Positions 1 through 6,389 of a stretch of 6,670 nucleotides of DNA are shown here, piece by piece (within the stretch, counting starts at the first letter, position 1; every line of letters starts with the position of its first letter). Both the position numbers and the translations under genes were made by a program. Source of the DNA: Candidatus Methylomirabilota bacterium (GTDB lineage Bacteria > Methylomirabilota > Methylomirabilia > Methylomirabilales > CSP1-5). The stretch lies in NCBI GenBank assembly GCA_023249165.1, contig JAHFDE010000123.1, positions 1-6,670 of the forward strand. Reading direction: 5' to 3'. The notes beneath the pieces are model-generated. The model had not been told where the DNA came from. It did no database searches and was given only the letters and a program-made list of their open reading frames with translations.

Positions 1-17
1 TCGGTTTGGTGCGCTGT

Positions 18-46
18 AAAGTAAACGCACTAAGTGCGTTTACTTT
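18..46. repeat. Perfect 14-bp inverted repeat, terminator- or operator-like
   Basis: The arm AAAGTAAACGCACT (18-31) is followed by one base and then its exact reverse complement (33-46). Transcribed, it would give a long stable hairpin with an A-rich 5' side and a U-rich 3' side. That suits a bidirectional terminator for a gene ending left of the window, although there is no uninterrupted T-tract after it. As DNA, a 29-bp near-perfect palindrome could equally be a dimeric-protein operator. The structure is certain; the role is inference. Confidence 0.6.
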
Positions 47-50
47 GGAG

Positions 51-192
51 CAATGGAGCAGCGGTTCGACAGGCTCAGACTTCGGCTGAGCTCAGTCGAA
101 TGCCCCACCCCGAGCCGTTCGAGAACCTCACGGCCCCGAGGAGGATCGAGGGGGAAGATCGAGGGGCGGTCTAATGCTCTAATGCTCCATTG
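51..192. repeat. Possible small non-coding repeat element with 10-bp terminal inverted repeats
   Basis: CAATGGAGCA at 51-60 is exactly complementary to TGCTCCATTG at 183-192. Between them lie a REP-like palindrome (65-100), a direct repeat GATCGAGGGG (144-153 and 157-166) and a tandem octamer CTAATGCT (171-178 and 179-186) that runs into the right end. No convincing reading frame is present. The nested repeats suggest a MITE-like or REP-cluster element. No target-site duplication is visible outside the ends, and 10-bp matches can occur by chance, so the element boundaries are tentative. Confidence 0.35.
65..100. repeat. REP-like extragenic palindrome
   Basis: TTCGACAGGCTCAG (65-78) pairs imperfectly with CTGAGCTCAGTCGAA (86-100) across the loop ACTTCGG. 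The outer TTCGAC/GTCGAA and inner GCTCAG/CTGAGC blocks match, with a small bulge between them. TTCGACAGGCTCAG is, from memory, the core of dispersed palindromes common between genes in many environmental bacterial genomes. The copy number in this genome cannot be seen here. Confidence 0.55.
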
Positions 193-219
193 TCACAAGA
201 TTCAATGCGTTCGTATTAG
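190..219 (+). promoter_or_regulatory. Candidate sigma-70 promoter for the beta-propeller gene
   Basis: TTGTCA (190-195, five of six to TTGACA) lies 18 bp before TATTAG (214-219, four of six to TATAAT), about 28 bp ahead of the downstream coding start. The -35 hexamer overlaps the right end of the flanking inverted repeat. The ribosome-binding site follows at 234-239. It is predicted by eye only. Confidence 0.45.
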
Positions 220-246
220 TCCGATCTGCGCAGAGGAGGAGGAGTG

Positions 247-1212
247 ATGCGTCTCCCTCGAATGTTCGTGAGTATCGGCCTCGCGGGCCTTTGGCTTGTA
301 GTCGGTAGTGCCGCCGAGGCCGGCCCGCGGCTGTACGTGAGCAACGAGTTTGCCAACACCGTCACGGTAATCGATCTCGAGACGGAAAAAGCGGTGGCGA
401 CGATCCCGGTCGGGAAACGGCCCCGGGGGATCAAGGCGAGCCCGGACCGCCGCCGCGTCTATGTCGCCATCGGTGAGGACAATGTCATCGCGGTGATCGA
501 CACCGAACGCAACAGCGTCATCGAGAAGATCCCCGCCGGCGAGGATCCGGAGGCCTTCGCCCTCAGTCCGGACGGCCGATTCATCTACGTCTCCAACGAG
601 GAGACCCATACGGCCTCCTTGATCGACATCGCCCAGCGGAAGGTCGTGGGGACCGTAAAGGTGGGGGTCGAGCCGGAGGGGGTGGCGGTCAGCCCGGACG
701 GGAAGTGGGTCTATGTCTCGAGTGAGACCTCGCACACGATCTCCGTGATCGACGCTGGCACCTTCAAGGTCGTCGCGACCGTCCTCGTCGGCGACCGGCC
801 CCGGGGTATCGCCTTCTCGCCCGATGGGACCCGGGCCTACGTCGCGGCGGAGGTGGGTGGCACCGTCTCCGTCATGGATGCCAAGACCCACAAGGTCATC
901 GACACCATCACGGTGCTCCGCGGTGATGAGAAACCCATGGGCGTGGCCGTGATGCCGGACGGCAAGAAGGTCTACGTGTCCAACGGCCGGGGCGACAACG
1001 TGGCCGTGATCGATGCCGCAACCCACAAGGTGCTGCAGTATATCCCGGTGGGGAAGCGGGCCTGGGGGATCGCGATCACGCCTGACGGGAAGCGCGCCTT
1101 CACGGCGAACGGGGTGTCTGCGGACGTCTCGGTCATCGACACGACGGCCGACAAGGTGATCGGGACGCTGCCGGCGGGGAAGGGCGCCTGGGGGATCGCG
1201 ATTGTCTGGTAG
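247..1212 (+). CDS. Secreted seven-bladed YVTN beta-propeller protein (PQQ-catabolism-associated family)
   Basis: A 321-residue exported protein. Residues 1-25 form a Sec signal peptide with a hydrophobic core and a likely cut after AEA (A25|G26). The rest is seven blades with the pattern YVSN...VSVIDxxTxKVVxTIPVGxxPxGIAxSPDGK; blade-starting strands appear near residues 29, 71, 113, 155, 197, 242 and 284, and the final WGIAIVW would close the ring. The sequence strongly resembles the PQQ-dependent catabolism-associated beta-propeller family (YncE-like, about 310-330 residues). Members are periplasmic and often lie near PQQ alcohol dehydrogenases, but no PQQ gene or partner is visible here, and the molecular role of the family is poorly defined. 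The ATG at 247 is preferred over GTG at 244 because AGGAGG (234-239) sits 7 bases before the ATG but only 4 before the GTG. The gene stands alone, convergent with its right neighbour. Family is confident; function is not. Confidence 0.9.
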   Translation: MRLPRMFVSIGLAGLWLVVGSAAEAGPRLYVSNEFANTVTVIDLETEKAVATIPVGKRPRGIKASPDRRRVYVAIGEDNVIAVIDTERNSVIEKIPAGEDPEAFALSPDGRFIYVSNEETHTASLIDIAQRKVVGTVKVGVEPEGVAVSPDGKWVYVSSETSHTISVIDAGTFKVVATVLVGDRPRGIAFSPDGTRAYVAAEVGGTVSVMDAKTHKVIDTITVLRGDEKPMGVAVMPDGKKVYVSNGRGDNVAVIDAATHKVLQYIPVGKRAWGIAITPDGKRAFTANGVSADVSVIDTTADKVIGTLPAGKGAWGIAIVW

Positions 1213-1239
1213 AGACTTCTCGGCCTTGGCGATGAGGGT

Positions 1240-2172
1240 CTACCACTCCCAGACCAAGCGATGGCGGGCTCGATGGGCGGGGTTCTCGATCTCCCAGGTC
1301 AGCGTCGGCCTGCCATCCTCCGTCTGACCCTCCACGATGGCGTTTGGCTCCTCCTGGAGTCCGCTGGCGAGGCCTTGGTCTTCCCCAGGGGCGCCACCGC
1401 GCAAGGCCTGGTACTGGCGATAGGGGCGCTCGGACGGGAAGACGACCTCGAGGCCGGTCCGTCCCTTGCGAGGGAACTGGACGAAGTCGACCACGTATTC
1501 GACCTGATTGCGGAAGGCATCGACCCACTCGAGGGTCAGGACCACGTCGCGGGTCTCCTGGAGCCTAAAGGGGGGATCGAAGGCCTGCGTCACGTTGAGC
1601 CCGCCCACGACGCGCTCCTCGGAGACCTTCCGGCCAGGGGTCACCACTACGTTTTCGATCCTGCCGTCGGCCCGAATTGCGTGGACGAATGTCTTGAGAT
1701 CGGCCTCCAGGGCTTTGAGCCGAGTCCGTCTCGTCACCCGGGCGAGACGGCCTTCGGCGTCCAACAACTCGACCCGGGAGCGCAAATCCTCCATTAACCA
1801 GGGGCTCTTGATCTTGCGCGCGTAGGCCTCGATATCCTGGTCTTCGAGAACACCGAAAACCTCTCCCCGGACGAGTCCCAGCCGGAGCGGATTTTCCCCG
1901 GCCTCGGCCAATTGGCGCAGGCGCTGGTTGAGGGTCTTCTTGTGGGCGCTGAACGTGTTACTCAGGAGCTGCACCCGTGCGTCCTGCAGCGCCGGCTTCA
2001 CCTGTTTGATCTCATCCCGCCACACGGCCCTGATGATTCTCCCGCGCTGAATTCGACTGGGAGTCTTCCCCCCCTCGTATATGCCCCGAACGGCTAGGAG
2101 AATCTGGTACGGCTTCCCTTCGCCGTAGCGCTCCCGATACTTGACAATCAGCGCATCCAGTTCCGCGAGCAT
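1240..2172 (-). CDS. Hypothetical protein, helical N-terminal half and beta-rich C-terminal half
   Basis: A 310-residue protein that I do not recognise. There is no signal peptide or membrane segment, so it is probably cytoplasmic. Residues 1-165 look mostly helical and are rich in Arg/Lys and Glu (for example RGRIIRAVWRDEIKQ at 43-57 and the likely coiled segments at 60-92 and 127-165). Residues 170-310 alternate like beta strands (VVLTLEW, VEYVVDFVQF, TGLEVVF, PTLTWEI) and end in RHRLVWEW, suggesting a beta-sandwich. A charged, Gly-rich linker lies at about 258-288. I see no catalytic motif. The start at 2172 is chosen over an ATG at 2199 because GGAGGT (2178-2183) lies 5 bases upstream of it, whereas the 2199 start has no ribosome-binding site and falls in a palindrome. 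It is transcribed alone, converging on the beta-propeller gene with 27 bp between stops. Coding is well supported by length, ribosome-binding site and sensible composition. Confidence 0.75.
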   Translation of the reverse strand: MLAELDALIVKYRERYGEGKPYQILLAVRGIYEGGKTPSRIQRGRIIRAVWRDEIKQVKPALQDARVQLLSNTFSAHKKTLNQRLRQLAEAGENPLRLGLVRGEVFGVLEDQDIEAYARKIKSPWLMEDLRSRVELLDAEGRLARVTRRTRLKALEADLKTFVHAIRADGRIENVVVTPGRKVSEERVVGGLNVTQAFDPPFRLQETRDVVLTLEWVDAFRNQVEYVVDFVQFPRKGRTGLEVVFPSERPYRQYQALRGGAPGEDQGLASGLQEEPNAIVEGQTEDGRPTLTWEIENPAHRARHRLVWEW

Positions 2173-2189
2173 GCCAGACCTCCGCGATG

Positions 2190-2220
2190 AGCATATCATG
2201 AAATTTCATATCCGAATCAA
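2190..2220 (-). promoter_or_regulatory. Weak candidate promoter for the 310-residue hypothetical protein
   Basis: On the minus strand, TTGATT (2220-2215) could be a -35 box. Downstream -10 candidates are GATATG (2197-2192, 17-bp spacer) or TATGCT (2195-2190, 19-bp spacer). Neither -10 is close to consensus. The position is right for a short leader before the GGAGGT at 2183-2178. The spacer contains the 12-bp palindrome annotated separately. Confidence 0.3.
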
Positions 2221-2232
2221 GCGAAATTTCAT
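2198..2232. promoter_or_regulatory. Candidate operator pair: palindrome ATGAAATTTCAT plus second GAAATTTCAT
   Basis: ATGAAATTTCAT at 2198-2209 is a perfect 12-bp palindrome. Its GAAATTTCAT part recurs exactly at 2223-2232, with GAAATTTC itself palindromic. The two copies are 23 bp apart, close to two helical turns, so a bound dimer pair would sit on one DNA face. One copy lies between the possible -35 and -10 of the leftward gene and the other just upstream of the -35, the usual layout for a repressor site. They are AT-rich islands in GC-rich DNA. The regulator is unknown; it could be the adjacent hypothetical protein itself. Confidence 0.4.
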
Positions 2233-2330
2233 CCCCGCCTTTCTGTTCGCTGGCGCGACGTAAGGGGGGGGCCATGTTCTTTGCGGCGCGGGCCGCCCAG
2301 ATCGTGAAGATTTCGGCTGGGGGGGCAGCA

Positions 2331-2352
2331 ACTCCGGCGGGGTGATTTTTTT
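2331..2352 (+). terminator. Weak hairpin plus T7 tract in a divergent intergenic region
   Basis: ACTCC (2331-2335) can pair with GGGGT (2339-2343) across a GGC loop, including one G-U pair. The sequence then runs GA followed by seven T (2346-2352). The T-tract is convincing, but the five-pair stem is weak. No gene upstream on this strand would need a terminator here, so it may be an attenuator ahead of 2415, a relic, or chance. Confidence 0.2.
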
Positions 2353-2414
2353 GAGTAGGTGGTGTAAGATGGGTTGGTACGCGTAAAACAACTGAGATTC
2401 CTTACGGAGGTGAG

Positions 2415-2789
2415 ATGAAAAGGCTGGTGATCCTTTCTTTGACGTTTCTCTTACTCTGGCCGAGTATCGCTCCGGCGTTCCATGACAGCATGCCAGAAGA
2501 GATCTACGGGAAGCTACAGGGATTTGGTGTTACCTTTCTCGAGTACGATGGGCCGGTATTGGAGAAGCAGGGGTGCTCCCACGTGCAGCAGACATTGTTG
2601 AAGTCGGGGCCGCTCGGCAAGAGTCTGGGAATTGCCCTATTTGCGCTTGACCAAGGTGGCACCTCCCAGCACCTCATCGGTGTCGAGGTGAGAGACGCCG
2701 ATCGTAACCCCGTATTCGTGTGGCGCGCATCCGACTTCTGGCAGATCGCGGCCTGCCATTTCCCGGACAAATATGAAGGAAAGGGATGA
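2415..2789 (+). CDS. Small secreted protein of unknown function
   Basis: A 124-residue protein with a clear Sec signal peptide: positive start MKR, hydrophobic core to about residue 16, and a likely cleavage after APA (A21|F22). The mature part is about 103 residues with only two cysteines, C54 (in QGCSHV) and C114 (in AACHFP), which could form a disulphide in the periplasm. I do not recognise a family. The mature segment has a beta-like pattern (LGIALFAL, HLIGVEVRD, NPVFVWRA), consistent with a small compact fold. The ATG has an excellent ribosome-binding site, GGAGGT at 2406-2411. The gene ends 17 bp before the REC-PilZ regulator on the same strand, so the two are probably co-transcribed; that suggests, without proving, a role tied to this signalling system, for instance an envelope signal or output protein. 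Confidence 0.75.
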   Translation: MKRLVILSLTFLLLWPSIAPAFHDSMPEEIYGKLQGFGVTFLEYDGPVLEKQGCSHVQQTLLKSGPLGKSLGIALFALDQGGTSQHLIGVEVRDADRNPVFVWRASDFWQIAACHFPDKYEGKG

Positions 2790-2806
2790 AGCAATAGGCA
2801 GACACG

Positions 2807-3559
2807 ATGGAGGCCAAGGAAACTAACCAGACCCTCCCGATTCTAGTTATTGACGACGATCCGCGCAGCTGTGAGCTCGTTACTGCTATGCTCACAGACG
2901 TCGGGTTCGAAGTCCGTTCGGCTTACGATGGTGCTTCGGGAATAGAACTGGCCCGGACGGCACAGCCCGCCGCCATAATCTTGGATATGATGATGCCCGG
3001 CATGGACGGAATCGACACATTGCGGCGCCTGAAACAGGATCCTGTTCTCAGACAAATCCCCGTCGTTGCCATCACGGCCGCGCCGGAGTTGCGGTACCAC
3101 GAGCAGGCCTTTCCCACCGGGGCAGGGTTTTTCCTGGCAAAACCCTTTGAGGCAGAGAGCGTAATCCACATGGTGACCATAGCCCTGCAAAGGGCTCGGC
3201 ATGAGGCGGATCGCCGACGGCATCCCCGGTTTCCGGCGGAGCTGCCGGTCCGGTGCCTTATTCGCGAGCATGGGCAAACAATCCGGGAGGTGGTGGGCCG
3301 CACGGGAAATGTCGGCCTTGCCGGCATCCTGCTCTGGTTGCCAGAAATGCTGGTACCCGGGACCGTGTTCCACCTACAACTGGGACTCCCAGAAGGGACG
3401 GTGACCATCCAGGGAACCGTCGTCTGGCAAGTTGGTGAGGCGGTCGATCCGATTATCCCGCACGGCGTTCAGCTCCCGGATTTGGGGGAAGATGCCGACT
3501 TCCTGAGGTATAGAGGCTTCCTGGAGAAGGTAGCTGTGGAGCTGACTGAGGGAGGGTGA
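2807..3559 (+). CDS. Response regulator: REC receiver domain fused to PilZ domain
   Basis: A 250-residue cytoplasmic regulator. The receiver domain spans about residues 10-128: acidic pocket D16-D18 in VIDDDP, phospho-acceptor D60 in IILDMMMPGMDG, the conserved T90 in VVAITAA and K112 in LAKPF, so it should be phosphorylatable. A PilZ domain follows at about 135-248. Its first c-di-GMP motif RxxxR is present (R137-R141 in RRRHPRF). The second motif, normally (D/N)xSxxG, reads N168-V-G-L-A-G173, with glycine for serine, so ligand binding may be weakened or altered. There is no DNA-binding domain, so output is likely by protein contact. The start ATG is preceded by only a weak AGG (2796-2798), which fits translation coupled to the secreted-protein gene 17 bp upstream. 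The likely partner kinase is encoded convergently at 4786-6345. Confidence 0.9.
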   Translation: MEAKETNQTLPILVIDDDPRSCELVTAMLTDVGFEVRSAYDGASGIELARTAQPAAIILDMMMPGMDGIDTLRRLKQDPVLRQIPVVAITAAPELRYHEQAFPTGAGFFLAKPFEAESVIHMVTIALQRARHEADRRRHPRFPAELPVRCLIREHGQTIREVVGRTGNVGLAGILLWLPEMLVPGTVFHLQLGLPEGTVTIQGTVVWQVGEAVDPIIPHGVQLPDLGEDADFLRYRGFLEKVAVELTEGG

Positions 3560-3602
3560 CGACTACCCTCCACACACGCAGGGGCGGGGGGTATTACGAC
3601 TC

Positions 3603-4685
3603 CTATTGGGTTGGTGGCTCGTGCTTTTTCAGTAGACGCAAGTTTTCCAGTACGCGCGTCGCCCGCTCTATGCCAGCCTTGGCTTGTTTGTTGGAGGGGT
3701 CCAATTGCAACACTCCCTTCCAAGTTTTCTCGGCCTCCTCGATCTTTTCCTCACGGTAAAGCTTGCTGGCGTGTTCAAGCATCTGGTTCACAGTGGCGGA
3801 AATGGTTTCATCTAGGCGTTGTTGGAGCCGGTGGACTTCCGGGTTGTCCGGATCGATTTTGGCAAGCCTGGAGACAATTTGTCGTGCTTTTTGCAGCTCA
3901 CCCTTGTCCAATGCCTGCATGACAAGTCCCGCGAGACGGTTGTAATCCTGCTGAAGCTTTTCTTGCTGCGCGCGGTGTTCCGTGCGCCGCACGGCCTCTT
4001 CACGCTTCGCAACTTGTTGACGAAGGTCTCTGACGGCCGCCCGTATCGTGTCCGAGGGGTCCAAGCGGTCGACGAGGGTAAGACACCTTTCCGCAAGCTC
4101 AAAATTATTGTTGTTCTTCGCCCGTTCACCGCACTCGTAGAGTTCCTCAGCAGTCTCTCCGGCTGCATGACGGGTGCGCCATAGTTCCCATTTGAACATC
4201 AGGTTTCCGGGCGCGACCCGGGTAAGTTCTTTGTGCAGCAGGACGTCTTCCGCCAGCCATCTGGCCTTGGCGATCAGTATCTCCGCTTTAAGGTCATCGA
4301 TGTGCTGATCTCGTTTCTTTAACACCTCCTCCCGACCTTGTCTCAACAGAGCACTGGAAGGTAATTTCTCCAACCCGTGATTCACATGGTCAAGAGCCCC
4401 GGACCAGTCGCCCTGTTCCATTTTCGTTCGCATAGTCTTCGCGATGGTCTGCTCATAATCGGCTGCACGCTTTCTCACCTCTCCGAGTCTTTTTTTCAAT
4501 AGTGCATACTGCGGGTGGGTTTCAGGGACATCGTTCAGGAGTTCAAGGGCGTGACCGAATTCTTCCTCGGCAACTAATTGGTTGATGCTCTGTAGGGTTA
4601 CCGAACGAAGGCCGAGGGGCGTGGTACACCCCACCATGGCGACCGTGGTCAGAATACCGATGTGCAGCAAGAGCAGGCGTCTCAT
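3603..4685 (-). CDS. TPR-repeat lipoprotein, possible accessory protein of the sensor kinase
   Basis: A 360-residue lipoprotein. Residues 1-19 are a lipoprotein signal peptide and C20 (in AMVGC-TT) is the lipid-modified cysteine. Threonines at +2 and +3 would, by the E. coli rule, send it to the outer membrane. The body is almost wholly helical with TPR-like units: about 33-66 (LVAEEEFGHALELLND), 78-112 (MEQGDWSGALDHVNHGLEKLP), 183-212, 252-290 (ALDKGELQKARQIVSRLAKIDPDNPEV) and the clearest at 300-345 (LYREEKIEEAEKTWKGVLQLDPSNKQAKAG). A charged helix at about 214-250 may be a coiled coil. Start ATG 4685 has AAGG about 7 bases upstream. It lies 100 bp after the kinase on the same strand with no strong terminator between, so co-transcription is likely. 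A TPR lipoprotein after a HAMP kinase parallels QseG after QseE/GlrK, where the lipoprotein modulates the kinase; homology is not shown here. Confidence 0.85.
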   Translation of the reverse strand: MRRLLLLHIGILTTVAMVGCTTPLGLRSVTLQSINQLVAEEEFGHALELLNDVPETHPQYALLKKRLGEVRKRAADYEQTIAKTMRTKMEQGDWSGALDHVNHGLEKLPSSALLRQGREEVLKKRDQHIDDLKAEILIAKARWLAEDVLLHKELTRVAPGNLMFKWELWRTRHAAGETAEELYECGERAKNNNNFELAERCLTLVDRLDPSDTIRAAVRDLRQQVAKREEAVRRTEHRAQQEKLQQDYNRLAGLVMQALDKGELQKARQIVSRLAKIDPDNPEVHRLQQRLDETISATVNQMLEHASKLYREEKIEEAEKTWKGVLQLDPSNKQAKAGIERATRVLENLRLLKKHEPPTQ

Positions 4686-4785
4686 GCTATGGCCTTTGCG
4701 CCAAGGATTCTGTTCACCGATCTCTCCATCGGAGGCCTATCCGCGGAACTGCCAAACTCGACACAACGGATCCCCTCGTCCTTTT

Positions 4786-6345
4786 TCAGGTTGTCCTGGT
4801 GAAGGCCTCGGGGAGGGCTGAGGGGGATGGAGCACTGAGGGGCAAAGTCAATGTGAAGGTGCTCCCCTGGTTCTCCCCCTGGGACTCAGCCCCGATTGTT
4901 CCGTTCTGAAGCTCTGCGAGCTTTTTCGCTAAGGCTAACCCAAGTCCAGTCCCCTCGTACCGTCGTGCCATCGACCCGTCGAGCTGGGTGAACGCCTGAA
5001 AAAGATTCGGCATGTCCGCAGCCTTGATCCCGATGCCGGTGTCCTGGACGACAATCTCGAGGGACTCTCCGCTCCGTCGTGCGATCATCATCACCTGGCC
5101 CCCATCGGGGGTGAACTTTACGGCGTTCGACAAGAGGTTGTAGAGGATCTGCCTAAATCTGAGAGGATCGGCCACGATCTTCTCCGGACATTCGGTCTCG
5201 TCGAAGACAAGCCGGAGTCTTTTCGCTTCGGCCTGAGGGCGAATGGTGTCGAGGATCGCCCCCAGCGCTTCGCGGGGAAGGAATGGCTCGAAGCGGAGTT
5301 CGATTTTGCCTGCCTCCACCTTGGACAGGTCCAGGATGTCGTTGATAAGCTCGAGGAGGTGCCTGCCGCTTTCCCAGATGTGCTGTACGAAGCGCAGCTG
5401 CTTATCGTCCAAGGAAGGTTGGTCCTTGAGCAGCTTGGAAAAGCCGATGATGGCATGGAGGGGGGTACGCAATTCGTGAGAGACGGTCGCAAGGAACTGG
5501 GACTTGGCAGTGGAGACAGCCTGGAGCTGCGCATTGAGCGCTTCGAGTTCCTGCGACCGCTCCTGTATCCTTCTTTTTTCCAAGAGCCCTTCCGCCATGG
5601 AATTGAACGCGGCCATCAGGTATCCGATCTCGTCGGCCCGTCGCTCGTGAATGCGATGCACAAAGTCCCCTTCGCCAATAGCTCGGCTCGCTTCCACCAA
5701 ACGGTGAATGGGCCTGGAAAACCTCCTGGACATGGCAAACGATATTCCGATCGCGAGCGTGATCATCGACAACGTGGCGATACTGATGATGCGTACGGAG
5801 TACTGTAACGAGTGATACATGGATGCACGGCTGAACGTGATCAGGACATATCCGACACCTAGGTTTTTGAACTGCACCGGGCTGATGAAAGAAACGAGAC
5901 TTACGCTTGTGCCCGATGGTTCATCCCGCTCCCACTCGATGGTGCGAGCGGACAAATCGGGGATGGCAGAAGATCTTCCTGTTTCAGCTGTCCTCGTCTC
6001 GGGAGGCGCAATCCCGGACTGAGCCAGTAACTTTCCTTTGTAATCAAAGATTGCCGTCCCGAGGATGCGTTCACCCGAGGCCAGATTGGTGGTGAGGACT
6101 TTCAGGCCCAAGATGTCCTTGGCAAGTATCATTTCCTTGGCCGACTCGGCCATCTGATTTGCAGCGAATCGGCCAAAGGCGTCTATGTGACTACGAAAGA
6201 ATTGTGTTTGGGTCTTGATAATGACCACACCGAGCACGGTCATGCTTCCAGCGATCAGAACCGTGATGGCGAGCGCCCATTTGTAGGCGATGGGAAAACG
6301 CTTCGGTGTGCATAGATGCCAGAAACGTAGGATCGGATTAGACAA
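4786..6345 (-). CDS. Membrane HAMP sensor histidine kinase
   Basis: A 519-residue sensor kinase. Transmembrane segment 1 lies at about 22-44, a periplasmic sensor region at 45-182 (the stretch GTAIFDYKGKLLAQSG near 96-111 is Cache/PDC-like), transmembrane segment 2 at about 184-206, HAMP at about 207-260, and a short coiled coil to 283. The HisKA domain carries phospho-acceptor H290 in FLATVSHELRTPLHAI. The ATPase domain has the N box (N403 and N407 in NLLSNAVKFTPDGG), G1 DTGIGI (435-440), F box (LFQAFTQLD) and G2 GTGLGL (465-470). All catalytic motifs are intact. There is no attached receiver, so it should phosphorylate a separate regulator, most simply the REC-PilZ protein encoded convergently. 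Translation starts at TTG 6345: AAGGAGGT (6361-6354) lies 8 bases upstream, and the first internal ATG would fall inside transmembrane segment 1. It is probably the first gene of an operon with the TPR lipoprotein and is preceded by a sigma-54-type promoter. Confidence 0.93.
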   Translation of the reverse strand: MSNPILRFWHLCTPKRFPIAYKWALAITVLIAGSMTVLGVVIIKTQTQFFRSHIDAFGRFAANQMAESAKEMILAKDILGLKVLTTNLASGERILGTAIFDYKGKLLAQSGIAPPETRTAETGRSSAIPDLSARTIEWERDEPSGTSVSLVSFISPVQFKNLGVGYVLITFSRASMYHSLQYSVRIISIATLSMITLAIGISFAMSRRFSRPIHRLVEASRAIGEGDFVHRIHERRADEIGYLMAAFNSMAEGLLEKRRIQERSQELEALNAQLQAVSTAKSQFLATVSHELRTPLHAIIGFSKLLKDQPSLDDKQLRFVQHIWESGRHLLELINDILDLSKVEAGKIELRFEPFLPREALGAILDTIRPQAEAKRLRLVFDETECPEKIVADPLRFRQILYNLLSNAVKFTPDGGQVMMIARRSGESLEIVVQDTGIGIKAADMPNLFQAFTQLDGSMARRYEGTGLGLALAKKLAELQNGTIGAESQGENQGSTFTLTLPLSAPSPSALPEAFTRTT

Positions 6346-6389
6346 GCCCCCGGACCTCCTTGACGAGCGTGGCGTCGAAGGCCGGGAGT

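Noticed and set aside
53..247. Open frame of 64 codons at the left edge
   Set aside because: It runs through the palindromes and direct repeats, is rich in Arg/Ser, lacks a ribosome-binding site and overlaps the start of the real gene.
202..1026. Long open frame (274 codons) antisense to the beta-propeller gene
   Set aside because: It is a GC-rich shadow of the YVTN repeats, full of His/Asp/Gly/Arg repeats with no ribosome-binding site or recognisable domain, and the opposite strand is an unambiguous gene.
2264..2342. Long G-runs (2264-2271 and 2319-2325) as a possible G-quadruplex
   Set aside because: There are only two long runs, separated by nearly 50 bases with short GGG runs between; the loops are too long for a confident quadruplex.
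2374..2390. TTGGTACG resembling a sigma-54 -24 element ahead of the small secreted protein
   Set aside because: The -12 position reads AAACA instead of TTGCA, losing the essential G of GC, and the implied leader would be only about 14 bases.
3560..3602. Possible terminator between the converging operons (ACCCTCC 3565-3571 with GGGGGGT 3586-3592)
   Set aside because: The loop is 14 bases, pairing includes a wobble, and there is no T-tract on either side.
4717..4732. CCGAT/ATCGG hairpin between the kinase and lipoprotein genes
   Set aside because: A five-pair stem with a six-base loop and no T-tract is too weak to call a terminator or processing site.
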